The translations under genes were made by a program, and so were the position numbers. The notes beneath the pieces are model-generated. The model saw nothing but the letters and a program-made list of their open reading frames with translations. It searched no databases and was not told where the DNA came from. Positions 56,633 through 64,000 of a stretch of 64,000 nt of DNA are shown here, in pieces (within the stretch, counting starts at the first letter, position 1; the number at the start of each line of letters is the position of its first letter). Location of the stretch: NCBI GenBank assembly GCA_035651815.1, contig DASRFB010000042.1:4087-68086 (forward strand), read 5' to 3'. Source of the stretch: VBDM01 sp035651815. Lineage in GTDB: Bacteria > Pseudomonadota > Gammaproteobacteria > Burkholderiales > SG8-39.

Positions 56633-58114
56633 ATGAACCGAGAGCTGCTGCTGCTGGTCGACGCGCTCGCGCGCGAGAAGAACGTCCACAAAGAGACGGT
56701 CTTCGGCGCGCTCGAGGCGGCGATCGCCCAGGCGACCAAGAAGCGCTTCACCGAGGACGCGGACGTGCGCGTAGCCATGGACCGCAACACCGGCGACTTC
56801 GAGTCGTTCCGCCGCTGGCAGGTCGTGCCCGACGACGCGCCCGAGATCACGCCGCACCAGATCCCGCTCTCGCAGGCGAAGAAGGAGCACGGCGACGAGA
56901 TCAACGTCGACGAATTCATCGAGGAGCCGCTCGAACCGATCGACTTCGGCCGCATCGGCGCGCAGGCGGCGAAGCAGGTGATCCTGCAGAAGATCCGCGA
57001 CGCCGAGCGCGAGCAGCTGCTCGCCGACTTCCTCGGCCGCGGCGAGAAGCTGATCAACGGCGCGATCAAGCGCGTCGAGCGCGGCAACGCGATCATCGAG
57101 GTGGGGCGCGTCGAGGCGGTGCTGCCGCGCGACCAGATGATCCCGAAGGAGAACCTGCGCGTGGGCGACCGCGTGCGCGCCTTCGTCATGCGCATCGACC
57201 GCGCCCAGCGCGGCCCGCAGCTGATCCTGTCGCGCACCGCGCCCGAGTTCATCATCGAGCTGTTCCGCCTGGAAGTGCCCGAGATCGAGGAAGGCCTGCT
57301 CGAGATCAAGTCGGCCGCGCGCGACCCCGGCATCCGCGCCAAGATCGCGGTGCAGTCCAAGGACGCGCGCATCGACCCGATCGGCACCTGCGTCGGCATG
57401 CGCGGCTCGCGCGTGCAGGCGGTGACCCAGGAGCTGGCGGGCGAGCGCGTCGACATCGTGCTCTGGTCGGCCGACCCCGCGCAGTTCGTGATCGGCGCGC
57501 TCGCGCCGGCCGAGGTGTCGTCGATCCTGGTCGACGAGGACAAGCACAGCATGGACGTCGTCGTCGACGAGGAGAACCTCGCGATCGCCATCGGCCGCAG
57601 CGGCCAGAACGTGCGCCTCGCCTCCGAGCTGACCGGCTGGACCATCAACCTCATGACCGAGGAAGAGTCGCAGAAGAAGAACGAGGAGGAGACCTCCTCG
57701 GTGCGCAAGCTCTTCATGGAGCGGCTCGACGTCGACGAGGAAGTGGCGAACATCCTCATCCAGGAAGGCTTCTCGACGCTCGAGGAAGTCGCGTACGTCC
57801 CCATCAACGAGATGATGGAGATCGAGGGCTTCGACGAGGCGACGGTGAACGAGCTGCGCTCGCGCGCGCGCGACGCGCTGCTGGTGCAGGCGATCGCGAG
57901 CGAGGAGCAGGCCGAGAACCTCGATCCGGAGCTCGTCAACCTCGAGGGCATGGACGCGGACCTCGCGAAGAAGCTCGCCCGCGCCGGCGTGAAGACGCGC
58001 GACGACCTGGGCGACCTCGCGGTCGACGACCTGACCGAGATGACGGGCATCGACACCGAGCGCGCGAAGGCGTTGATCATGAAGGCCCGCGCCCACTGGT
58101 TTACGCAGGAGTAA
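56633..58114 (+). CDS. nusA: Transcription termination/antitermination factor NusA
   Basis: A 493-residue RNA polymerase-binding protein. N-domain starts M-N-R-E-L-L-L-L-V-D-A-L-A-R-E-K-N-V; S1 domain about 135-200; KH domains with D-P-I-G-T-C-V-G-M-R-G-S-R and I-G-R-S-G-Q-N-V-R-L-A; two acidic AR2 repeats from about 360 (the first L-F-M-E-R-L-D-V-D-E-E-V-A). ATG 56633 is chosen over GTG 56603 because GGAGG lies at the right distance and the product then starts like other NusA proteins. Confidence 0.96.
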   Translation: MNRELLLLVDALAREKNVHKETVFGALEAAIAQATKKRFTEDADVRVAMDRNTGDFESFRRWQVVPDDAPEITPHQIPLSQAKKEHGDEINVDEFIEEPLEPIDFGRIGAQAAKQVILQKIRDAEREQLLADFLGRGEKLINGAIKRVERGNAIIEVGRVEAVLPRDQMIPKENLRVGDRVRAFVMRIDRAQRGPQLILSRTAPEFIIELFRLEVPEIEEGLLEIKSAARDPGIRAKIAVQSKDARIDPIGTCVGMRGSRVQAVTQELAGERVDIVLWSADPAQFVIGALAPAEVSSILVDEDKHSMDVVVDEENLAIAIGRSGQNVRLASELTGWTINLMTEEESQKKNEEETSSVRKLFMERLDVDEEVANILIQEGFSTLEEVAYVPINEMMEIEGFDEATVNELRSRARDALLVQAIASEEQAENLDPELVNLEGMDADLAKKLARAGVKTRDDLGDLAVDDLTEMTGIDTERAKALIMKARAHWFTQE

Positions 58115-58123
58115 CCTCAGCCG

Positions 58124-60658
58124 ATGGCCCAGACCAGCGTAGCGCAATTCGCGGGCGAGCTCAAAGTCCCGCCGTCGCAGCTGCTCGAGCAGTTGCGCGC
58201 GGCCGGCGTGCACAAGAAGGTCGCCGAGGACGTGCTGTCCGAGCAGGACAAGACCAAGCTGCTCGACTATCTGCGCAAGGTGCACGGCTCCTCCGAGCCG
58301 AAGAACAAGATCACGCTCACGCGCAAGCACTCCTCCGAGATCATCAAGCGCTCGGACGCGAGCGGCAAGGCGCGCACGATCCAGGTCGAGGTCAAGAAGA
58401 AGCGCGTGTTCGTGAAGCGCGATCTCTCCGACACGGGAGCGATCCCGGTGGAGGCGGGCGCGCCCGGGGCCGCGCAGGTCGTCGATCCCCGCGAAGCCGA
58501 GATCCGCGAGCAGGAACGCGCGCGCGAGGAAGAGCTCGCCGCGCGCCAGGCCGCCGAGCTCGCCGAGAAGCAGGAGCGCGAGCGGCGCCAGGCCGAGACG
58601 GCCCAGAAGCAGCAGGCGGACGCGAAGCCGGCCGCGGCCCCCGCGACCCCGGGGGCGCCCGCCGGCACGACGCTGCACAAGCCGAAGGTCGCCGAGACCG
58701 GTCAGGAGAAGAAGACCGCCAAGAAAAAAGAGGTCAAGGTCTGGAAGGACGAGGGCGTCAAGCGCCGCACGATCAAGACGCGCGGCGACGTGCAGGGCGC
58801 CTCCGGCTGGCACAACCCGAAAGGGGGCGGGCGCCATCGCGCGGGCGGCGGCACGGCCGTCGAGCAGGCGCAGCAGTTCTCGGCGCCGTCCGAGCCCATC
58901 GTGCGCGAGATCCACGTGCCCGAGACGATCACCGTGGGCGACCTCGCCCACAAGATGTCGGTCAAGGCCGCCGAGGTCATCAAGATCCTGATGAAGCTCG
59001 GGCAGATGGTGACGATCAACCAGGTGCTCGACCAGGAGACTGCGATGATCGTCGTCACCGAGATGGGGCACTCCGCCAAGGCGGCGAAGCTGGACGACCC
59101 CGAGTCGCTGCTCGCCGACGAGTCGCCCGAGCACCACGAGGCCGAGCTCAAGCCGCGCGCGCCGGTCGTGACCGTCATGGGCCACGTCGACCACGGCAAG
59201 ACGTCGCTCCTCGACTTCATCCGCCGCACGCGCGTCGCCTCGGGCGAGGCGGGCGGCATCACGCAGCACATCGGCGCCTACCACGTGAAGACGCCGCGCG
59301 GCATGATCACCTTCCTCGACACGCCGGGCCACGAGGCCTTCACGGCGATGCGCGCCCGCGGCGCGGGCGTGACGGATATCGTCGTGCTGGTGGTCGCGGC
59401 CGACGACGGCGTGATGCCGCAGACGATCGAGGCCATTCACCACGCCAAGGCGGCCGAGGTGCCGATCGTGGTCGCGATCAACAAGATCGACAAGCACGAG
59501 GCGAACCCCGAGAAGGTGAAGCAGGAGCTGGTCGCGCAGACGGTCGTGCCGGAAGAGTACGGCGGCGACTCGCCGTTCGTCCCGGTCTCGGCGAAGACCG
59601 GCGCCGGCATCGACGCGCTGCTCGAGCAGGTGCTGCTGCAGGCCGAGGTGCTCGAGCTGAAGGCGCCGGTCGACGCGCCCGCCAAGGGCCTCGTGATCGA
59701 GGCGCGCCTCGACAAGGGCCGCGGCCCGGTCGCGACCGTGCTCGTGCAGTCCGGGACGCTCAAGCGCGGCGACGTCGTGCTCGCGGGCACCTCGTTCGGC
59801 CGCGTGCGCGCGATGCTCGACGAGAACGGCGAGCCGGTCCCCGAGGCCGGGCCTTCCATCCCGGTCGAGATCCAGGGCCTGTCCGACGTCCCGGCGGCGG
59901 GCGAGGACGTGATGGCGCTCGCCGACGAGCGCAAGGCGCGCGAGATCGCGCTCTTCCGCCAGGGCAAGTTCCGCGACGTCAAGCTCGCGAAGAAGCAGGC
60001 GGCCAAGCTCGAGGACGTGTTCGACCAGATGAAAGAGGGCGGGGTGAAGGTGCTGCCGCTCCTGATCAAGGCCGACGTCCAGGGCTCGCAGGAAGCGCTC
60101 ATCCACGCCCTGGGCAAGCTGTCGACCGAGGAAGTGAAAGTGAACGTGATGCACAGCGCGGTCGGCGCCATTACCGAGTCCGACGTCAATCTCGCGCTCG
60201 CGTCGAAGGCCGTGATCATCGGCTTCAACACGCGCGCGGACGCGGCGGCGCGCAAGCTCGCCGAGGCGTCGGGCGTCGATATCCGCTACTACAACATCAT
60301 CTACGACGCGGTCGACGAGGTGAAGGCCGCGCTGTCGGGCATGCTCGCTCCCGAGAAGAAGGAGGCGGTGCTCGGCCTGGTCGAGGTGCGCCAGGTGTTC
60401 CGGATCTCGAAGGTCGGGACGGTCGCCGGCTGCTACGTGCTCGAGGGCCTCGTGCGCCGCAACGGACTGGTGCGCGTGCTGCGCGACAACGTCGTCGTCT
60501 ACACCGGCGAGCTCGACTCGCTCAAGCGCTTCAAGGACGACGTGCGCGAGGTGAAGGCGGGCTTCGAGTGCGGCATGTCGGTGAAGGGCTACAACGACAT
60601 CCAGGTCGGGGACCAGTTCGAGGTCTACGAGGTGCAGGAAGTGGCGCGAACCCTCTAG
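58124..60658 (+). CDS. infB: Translation initiation factor IF-2
   Basis: An 844-residue GTPase that places fMet-tRNA on the 30S subunit. The N-terminal IF2-N domain (V-A-Q-F-A-G-E-L-K-V-P-P) is followed by a charged Ala/Glu/Lys-rich linker (about 95-215) and a second IF2-N-like domain near 265. The G domain begins near 348: G-H-V-D-H-G-K-T-S-L (G1), G-G-I-T-Q-H-I-G (G2), D-T-P-G-H-E-A-F (G3), N-K-I-D-K (G4). Domains II-IV are complete. A REP-like hairpin separates it from rbfA. Confidence 0.97.
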   Translation: MAQTSVAQFAGELKVPPSQLLEQLRAAGVHKKVAEDVLSEQDKTKLLDYLRKVHGSSEPKNKITLTRKHSSEIIKRSDASGKARTIQVEVKKKRVFVKRDLSDTGAIPVEAGAPGAAQVVDPREAEIREQERAREEELAARQAAELAEKQERERRQAETAQKQQADAKPAAAPATPGAPAGTTLHKPKVAETGQEKKTAKKKEVKVWKDEGVKRRTIKTRGDVQGASGWHNPKGGGRHRAGGGTAVEQAQQFSAPSEPIVREIHVPETITVGDLAHKMSVKAAEVIKILMKLGQMVTINQVLDQETAMIVVTEMGHSAKAAKLDDPESLLADESPEHHEAELKPRAPVVTVMGHVDHGKTSLLDFIRRTRVASGEAGGITQHIGAYHVKTPRGMITFLDTPGHEAFTAMRARGAGVTDIVVLVVAADDGVMPQTIEAIHHAKAAEVPIVVAINKIDKHEANPEKVKQELVAQTVVPEEYGGDSPFVPVSAKTGAGIDALLEQVLLQAEVLELKAPVDAPAKGLVIEARLDKGRGPVATVLVQSGTLKRGDVVLAGTSFGRVRAMLDENGEPVPEAGPSIPVEIQGLSDVPAAGEDVMALADERKAREIALFRQGKFRDVKLAKKQAAKLEDVFDQMKEGGVKVLPLLIKADVQGSQEALIHALGKLSTEEVKVNVMHSAVGAITESDVNLALASKAVIIGFNTRADAAARKLAEASGVDIRYYNIIYDAVDEVKAALSGMLAPEKKEAVLGLVEVRQVFRISKVGTVAGCYVLEGLVRRNGLVRVLRDNVVVYTGELDSLKRFKDDVREVKAGFECGMSVKGYNDIQVGDQFEVYEVQEVARTL

Positions 60659-60668
60659 CGGTTCGCGC

Positions 60669-60705
60669 CATCCTGAGGCGCAAAGCGCCGAAGGATCTGC
60701 TTTTT
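60669..60705. repeat. REP-like palindromic repeat, copy 2
   Basis: ATCCTGAGGCGC (60670-60681), AAA, GCGCCGAAGGAT (60685-60696), then CTGC and five T. The arms match copy 1 at 48636 exactly in these 12-mers. In this copy the T-run makes it terminator-like between infB and rbfA. Confidence 0.75.
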
Positions 60706-60719
60706 GGTGTAGTCCGCCC

Positions 60720-61079
60720 ATGGCGAACCCCCAACGTCTCCGCCGCATCGCCGACCAGATCCAGCGCGAGCTGTCCGACATCCTGCGCAACGAGCTGAAG
60801 GACCCGCGCGTCGGCATGATCACGCTGACCGGGGTCGAAGTCTCTCCCGACGTCGCGCACGCGCGCGTGTTCTTCACCACGCTGGGCGACGCCGCCGCGC
60901 GCGCGGTGACCGAGGAGGGGCTGGGGCAAGCCGCCGGGTTCGTGCGCAGCGCCCTCGGGCGGCGCCTCAGGCTGCACAACATCCCCGAGCTGCATTTCGA
61001 GTACGACGCCTCGGTCGAGCGCGGCTTTCGCCTGTCGAAGCTGATCGACGAGGCGCTGTCCGGCAAGAAACCCGGCTGA
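60720..61079 (+). CDS. rbfA: Ribosome-binding factor A
   Basis: A 119-residue KH-like protein needed for 16S 5'-end processing and cold growth. R-L-R-R-I-A-D-Q-I-Q-R-E-L-S-D-I-L at the start, D-P-R-V-G-M-I-T-L-T-G-V-E-V-S-P-D near residue 32, and P-E-L-H-F-E-Y-D near 87 are all family hallmarks. ATG 60720 follows the REP-like repeat by 15 bases, without a strong ribosome binding site. Five bases separate it from truB. Confidence 0.95.
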   Translation: MANPQRLRRIADQIQRELSDILRNELKDPRVGMITLTGVEVSPDVAHARVFFTTLGDAAARAVTEEGLGQAAGFVRSALGRRLRLHNIPELHFEYDASVERGFRLSKLIDEALSGKKPG

Positions 61080-61084
61080 ACCGG

Positions 61085-61975
61085 ATGCGCGGGCGCGACC
61101 TCGACGGGGTGCTGCTGCTCGACAAGCCTTCCGGGATCAGCTCGAACGCGGCGCTCCAGGGCGCCCGGCGGCTGCTGGCGGCGCGGCGCGCCGGCCATAC
61201 CGGCACTCTCGACCCGATGGCGACGGGGCTGCTCGTCCTGTGCTTCGGCGAAGCGACCAAGTTCGCGGGGGCGCTGCTCGACGCCGACAAGGCCTACGCG
61301 GCGCGGGTCCGGCTCGGCGAGCGCACCTCGACCGGGGACGCCGAAGGCGAGGTGCTCGAGCGTCGCCCGGTGGCCGTCACCGCGGCATCGGTCGAGACGG
61401 CGCTGGCGCGCTTCCGCGGAGCGATCGAGCAGATCCCGCCGATGCATTCGGCGCTCAAGCACCAGGGGCGCCCGCTCTACGCCTACGCCCGCAAGGGCCA
61501 ATCGGTCGAGCGCGCGCCGCGCCGCGTGGTCGTGCGCGAGCTCGTGCTGGAGCGGCTCGAAGGCCCCGATCTCGACCTGCTCGTCCGCTGCAGCAAGGGA
61601 ACCTACGTCCGCACGCTCGCCGAGGACCTGGGGGAGGCGCTGGGCTGCGGCGGCCACCTGACGGCGCTGCGCCGGACGGCGGTCGGTCCGTTCGGCGTCG
61701 ACGACGCCGTGACCCTGGACCGGCTCGCGGCCGTGCTCGAGTCCGAGCGCCCCCGGGCGCTGCTCCCGGTGGAGGTCCTGCTGCGGTCGTGGCCCCGGGT
61801 GCTCCTCGCGAAGGACGCCGAGACCCGGTTCCGGCAAGGCCAGCGCGTGGCGGCGGCCGCCGCCGAGCCGCGGGTGGCCGTGTTCGGGGCCGACGGAAAT
61901 TTCCTCGGCATCGGCGAGATCGATGCCGAGGGCATGCTGAAGGCCAAGCGCCAGCTCGCGTCGTCCCCCGAATGA
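61085..61975 (+). CDS. truB: tRNA pseudouridine-55 synthase TruB
   Basis: A 296-residue enzyme making pseudouridine 55 in the T loop of tRNAs. G-V-L-L-L-D-K-P-S-G-I-S-S-N at the start, catalytic Asp43 in H-T-G-T-L-D-P-M-A-T-G-L-L, and G-T-Y-V-R-T-L-A-E-D-L-G are intact. The C-terminal domain has a PUA-like tail. Between rbfA and rpsO, the standard operon order. Confidence 0.96.
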   Translation: MRGRDLDGVLLLDKPSGISSNAALQGARRLLAARRAGHTGTLDPMATGLLVLCFGEATKFAGALLDADKAYAARVRLGERTSTGDAEGEVLERRPVAVTAASVETALARFRGAIEQIPPMHSALKHQGRPLYAYARKGQSVERAPRRVVVRELVLERLEGPDLDLLVRCSKGTYVRTLAEDLGEALGCGGHLTALRRTAVGPFGVDDAVTLDRLAAVLESERPRALLPVEVLLRSWPRVLLAKDAETRFRQGQRVAAAAAEPRVAVFGADGNFLGIGEIDAEGMLKAKRQLASSPE

Positions 61976-61982
61976 CGGCCGC

Positions 61983-62012
61983 TTGAGGAAGGCGCTGATT
62001 TCAGGCTAAAAT
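61983..62012 (+). promoter_or_regulatory. Promoter of rpsO
   Basis: TTGAGG (61983-61988), an 18-base spacer and TAAAAT (62007-62012), located just after truB and 38 bases before the rpsO ATG. Confidence 0.55.
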
Positions 62013-62049
62013 GTGCGGCTTCCGAGAAGAGACGAGAAAGTAGAGAAGC

Positions 62050-62319
62050 ATGTCAGTGACCGTCGCGCAGAAAGCGCAGATCGTGCAGCAGCACCAACGC
62101 GCCGCAGGCGATACCGGCTCGCCGGAAGTCCAGGTCGCCCTGCTCACCGCCCGCATCAACGGATTGACCGACCACTTCAAGGCGCACGTGAAGGATCATC
62201 ACTCCCGGCGCGGGCTGCTGAAGCTCGTGAGCCAGCGCCGCAAGCTCCTGGACTACCTGAAGCGCAGCGACGTCGACCGGTACCAGAAGCTGATCGAGCA
62301 GCTTGGCCTCCGCAAGTAA
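62050..62319 (+). CDS. rpsO: 30S ribosomal protein S15
   Basis: An 89-residue primary rRNA-binding protein of the small subunit. It has the S15 core G-D-T-G-S-P-E-V-Q-V-A-L-L-T-A-R-I and H-H-S-R-R-G-L-L-K-L-V-S-Q-R-R-K-L-L-D-Y-L. The length is exactly that of most S15 proteins. It has its own promoter and is followed by a terminator, then pnp. In E. coli S15 represses its own translation; no comparable structure was traced here. Confidence 0.97.
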   Translation: MSVTVAQKAQIVQQHQRAAGDTGSPEVQVALLTARINGLTDHFKAHVKDHHSRRGLLKLVSQRRKLLDYLKRSDVDRYQKLIEQLGLRK

Positions 62320-62327
62320 CTCCGCGA

Positions 62328-62357
62328 CGCCCGCCCGTATCCCGCGCGGGCGTTTTT
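62328..62357 (+). terminator. Intrinsic terminator after rpsO
   Basis: CGCCCGC (62328-62334) and GCGGGCG (62346-62352) form a 7-bp stem with an 11-base loop, followed by TTTTT. It lies between rpsO and pnp; read-through into pnp is usual in this operon. Confidence 0.8.
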
Positions 62358-62414
62358 GATTCTGAGATCCGAGCGACGTCCCCGCGACGTGCTCAGCATT
62401 TTATCGAGACCGCT

Positions 62415-64000
62415 ATGACTCCCATCAAGAAAACTTTCACCTACGGCGCCCACCAAGTGACGCTCGAGACCGGCGAGATCGCGCGCCAGGCTCACGGCGC
62501 CGTGCTCGTCAACATGGACGACACCGTCGTGCTCTGCTCGGTCGTCGGCGCCAAGGAGGCCCGCCAGGGCCAGGACTTCTTCCCGCTCACCGTCGACTAC
62601 GTGGAGAAGACGTACGCCGCGGGGAAGATCCCCGGCGGCTTCTTCAAGCGCGAGGGCCGGCCCTCCGAGAAGGAGACGCTGACCTCGCGGCTGATCGACC
62701 GGCCGATCCGGCCGCTCTTCCCGGACGGCTTCTACAACGAGGTGCAGGTCGTCGCGCAAGTGCTCTCGAGCAACAACGAGATCGATCCCGACATCCCGGC
62801 GATGATCGGCGTATCGGCGGCGCTCACCATTTCGGGCATCCCGTTCAACGGGCCGATCGGCGGCGCGCGCGTGGGCTACATCGACGGCCAGTACGTCCTG
62901 TGCCCGACCAACACGGAGCTGAAGGAGAAGAGCAAGCTGAACCTGGTCGTCGCCGGCACCGAGCACGGCGTGCTGATGGTCGAGTCCGAGGCGAGCGAGC
63001 TGCCCGAGGACGTCATGCTCGGGGCGGTGGTCTTCGGCCACCAGCAGATGCAGGCCGCGATCGCCGCGATCAACGAGCTCGCCGACCAGGCCGCCAAGCC
63101 GGCCTGGGACTGGAAGCCCGCGGGGCGCGACGAGGCGCTCGCCGAGCGCATCCGCGCCTCGGCCGAGGCCGAGCTGCGCGAAGCCTTCAAGATCCGCTCG
63201 AAGCGCGCGCGCTCCGAGGCGATCGACGCCATCTGGACGCGAGTGTTCGACGAGGTCGGAGTCGGCAAGGAAGGCGGCCCCGACGCGAACTCGGTGAAAG
63301 AGATCACCTTCGCGCTCGAGTCGAAGATCGTGCGCAACCAGATCCTCGACGGCGAGCCGCGCATCGACGGCCGTCCCACCAACACGGTGCGGCCGATCAG
63401 CATCCGCGTCGGCGTGCTGCCGCGCACCCACGGCTCGGCGCTGTTCACGCGCGGCGAGACGCAGGCGCTGGTGGTCGCGACGCTCGGCACCGGGCGCGAC
63501 GAGCAGATCATCGACGCGCTCCAGGGCGAGTACAAGGAGCGCTTCATGCTCCACTACAACATGCCGCCCTACGCAACCGGCGAGACCGGCCGCATGGGCT
63601 CGCCCAAGCGCCGCGAGATCGGCCACGGGCGCCTCGCGAAGCGCGCGCTGCTCGCGATGCTTCCCGGACCGGAGGAGTTCGCGTACTCGATGCGCGTCGT
63701 CTCCGAGATCACCGAGTCGAACGGCTCGTCCTCGATGGCGTCGGTGTGCGGCGGCAGCCTCGCGCTGATGGACGCGGGCGTGCCGATGAAGGCGCACGTC
63801 GCGGGCATCGCCATGGGCCTCATCAAGGAAGGCAACCGCTTCGCCGTGCTGACCGACATCCTCGGCGACGAGGACCACCTCGGCGACATGGACTTCAAGG
63901 TCGCGGGCACCGAGAACGGCATCACCGCGCTGCAGATGGACATCAAGATCGAGGGCATCACCAAGGAGATCATGCAGGTCGCGCTCGCGCAGGCGCGCGA
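62415..64000 (+). CDS. pnp: Polynucleotide phosphorylase, N-terminal 528 codons
   Basis: The gene runs off the right edge; about 170 residues (KH and S1 domains) are missing. PNPase is a 3'-5' phosphorolytic exoribonuclease. The first RNase PH domain has G-E-I-A-R-Q-A-H-G-A-V-L-V and the conserved G-K-I-P-G-G-F-F-K-R-E-G-R-P; the second has T-H-G-S-A-L-F-T-R-G-E-T-Q and E-S-N-G-S-S-S-M-A-S-V-C-G-G. A helical linker joins them. The ATG at 62415 gives the standard N-terminus. Confidence 0.97.
   Translation, partial: MTPIKKTFTYGAHQVTLETGEIARQAHGAVLVNMDDTVVLCSVVGAKEARQGQDFFPLTVDYVEKTYAAGKIPGGFFKREGRPSEKETLTSRLIDRPIRPLFPDGFYNEVQVVAQVLSSNNEIDPDIPAMIGVSAALTISGIPFNGPIGGARVGYIDGQYVLCPTNTELKEKSKLNLVVAGTEHGVLMVESEASELPEDVMLGAVVFGHQQMQAAIAAINELADQAAKPAWDWKPAGRDEALAERIRASAEAELREAFKIRSKRARSEAIDAIWTRVFDEVGVGKEGGPDANSVKEITFALESKIVRNQILDGEPRIDGRPTNTVRPISIRVGVLPRTHGSALFTRGETQALVVATLGTGRDEQIIDALQGEYKERFMLHYNMPPYATGETGRMGSPKRREIGHGRLAKRALLAMLPGPEEFAYSMRVVSEITESNGSSSMASVCGGSLALMDAGVPMKAHVAGIAMGLIKEGNRFAVLTDILGDEDHLGDMDFKVAGTENGITALQMDIKIEGITKEIMQVALAQAR

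Noticed and set aside
56441..61837. A 1798-codon open frame on the minus strand across nusA, infB, rbfA and truB.
   Set aside because: It is antisense to four well-recognised genes; its translation is His/Arg/Asp-rich low-complexity text with no domain, as expected in GC-rich DNA where antisense codons rarely form stops.

Overview
The window is a GC-rich, gene-dense chromosomal segment from a proteobacterium, most likely a betaproteobacterium. The evidence is gene order: yceD-rpmF-plsX-fabHDG-acpP-fabF, then ygfX-rpoE-degP-glutaredoxin-lepA-lepB-rnc-era-recO-pdxJ-acpS-nagZ, then rnm-yciO-site-2 protease-trpS-scpAB-rluB, then rimP-nusA-infB-rbfA-truB-rpsO-pnp. These are core blocks of that group. 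Protein sequences (a 400-residue TrpRS with a four-Cys motif, a 7Fe ferredoxin ending LQHLER-like, DUF4845, DUF4124) agree. Start codons are often GTG or TTG, and many genes overlap by 4 bases (ATGA or GTGA).

Layout. 1-2040: the tail of sppA, then an rsmI-like methyltransferase, maf and a DUF4124 gene on the minus strand. 2072-8222: the fatty-acid synthesis operon. 8280-11235: ygfX, rpoE, a Do-family protease and a glutaredoxin-like protein; the usual anti-sigma genes rseA and rseB are missing here. 11291-19599: lepA-lepB through era-recO-pdxJ-acpS-nagZ and a zinc-type CDF exporter. 19660-24141: efp (minus), uracil-DNA glycosylase, uvrC, pgsA, tRNA-Gly, tRNA-Cys and a DUF4442 gene. 24248-32167: a GH15 glucoamylase-like enzyme, a membrane protein, and the tamA-tamB pair. 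32183-38314: the most unusual stretch, with a CBS protein, tRNA-Leu, a DUF488 remnant, an HtrA-like pseudoprotease, DUF1178, and a 1181-residue multi-cofactor oxidoreductase coupled to ferredoxin FdxA. 38478-42979: a branched-chain amino-acid type ABC transporter with fused permeases. 43108-47836: a Gld-like ABC system. 47845-51920: SDR, gamma carbonic anhydrase, hydrolase, RNase AM and YciO. 52032-64000: site-2 protease, trpS, scpAB, rluB, and the translation and RNA-decay operons, ending inside pnp.

The candidates for something little described are (i) the 1181-residue protein, which joins a GltD/NfnB-like flavoprotein to a PyrK/NfnA-like [2Fe-2S] flavoprotein behind an unrecognised N-terminal domain and shares an 11-base overlap with fdxA; (ii) a PDZ protein of the HtrA fold in which all three catalytic residues are replaced; (iii) an EF-P with Arg where this subtype normally has the modified Lys; and (iv) three operons (lepA, site-2 protease, rimP-nusA-infB) that carry a terminator-like hairpin and T-run just before the first start codon, suggesting attenuation.

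No CRISPR array, insertion sequence, prophage or rRNA gene was seen. No gene-free gap exceeds 300 bases; the larger gaps (about 100 to 185 bases) hold promoters, tRNAs, hairpins or repeats, described individually. All functional calls rest on reading the translated sequence and recalled family motifs; no database search was run.
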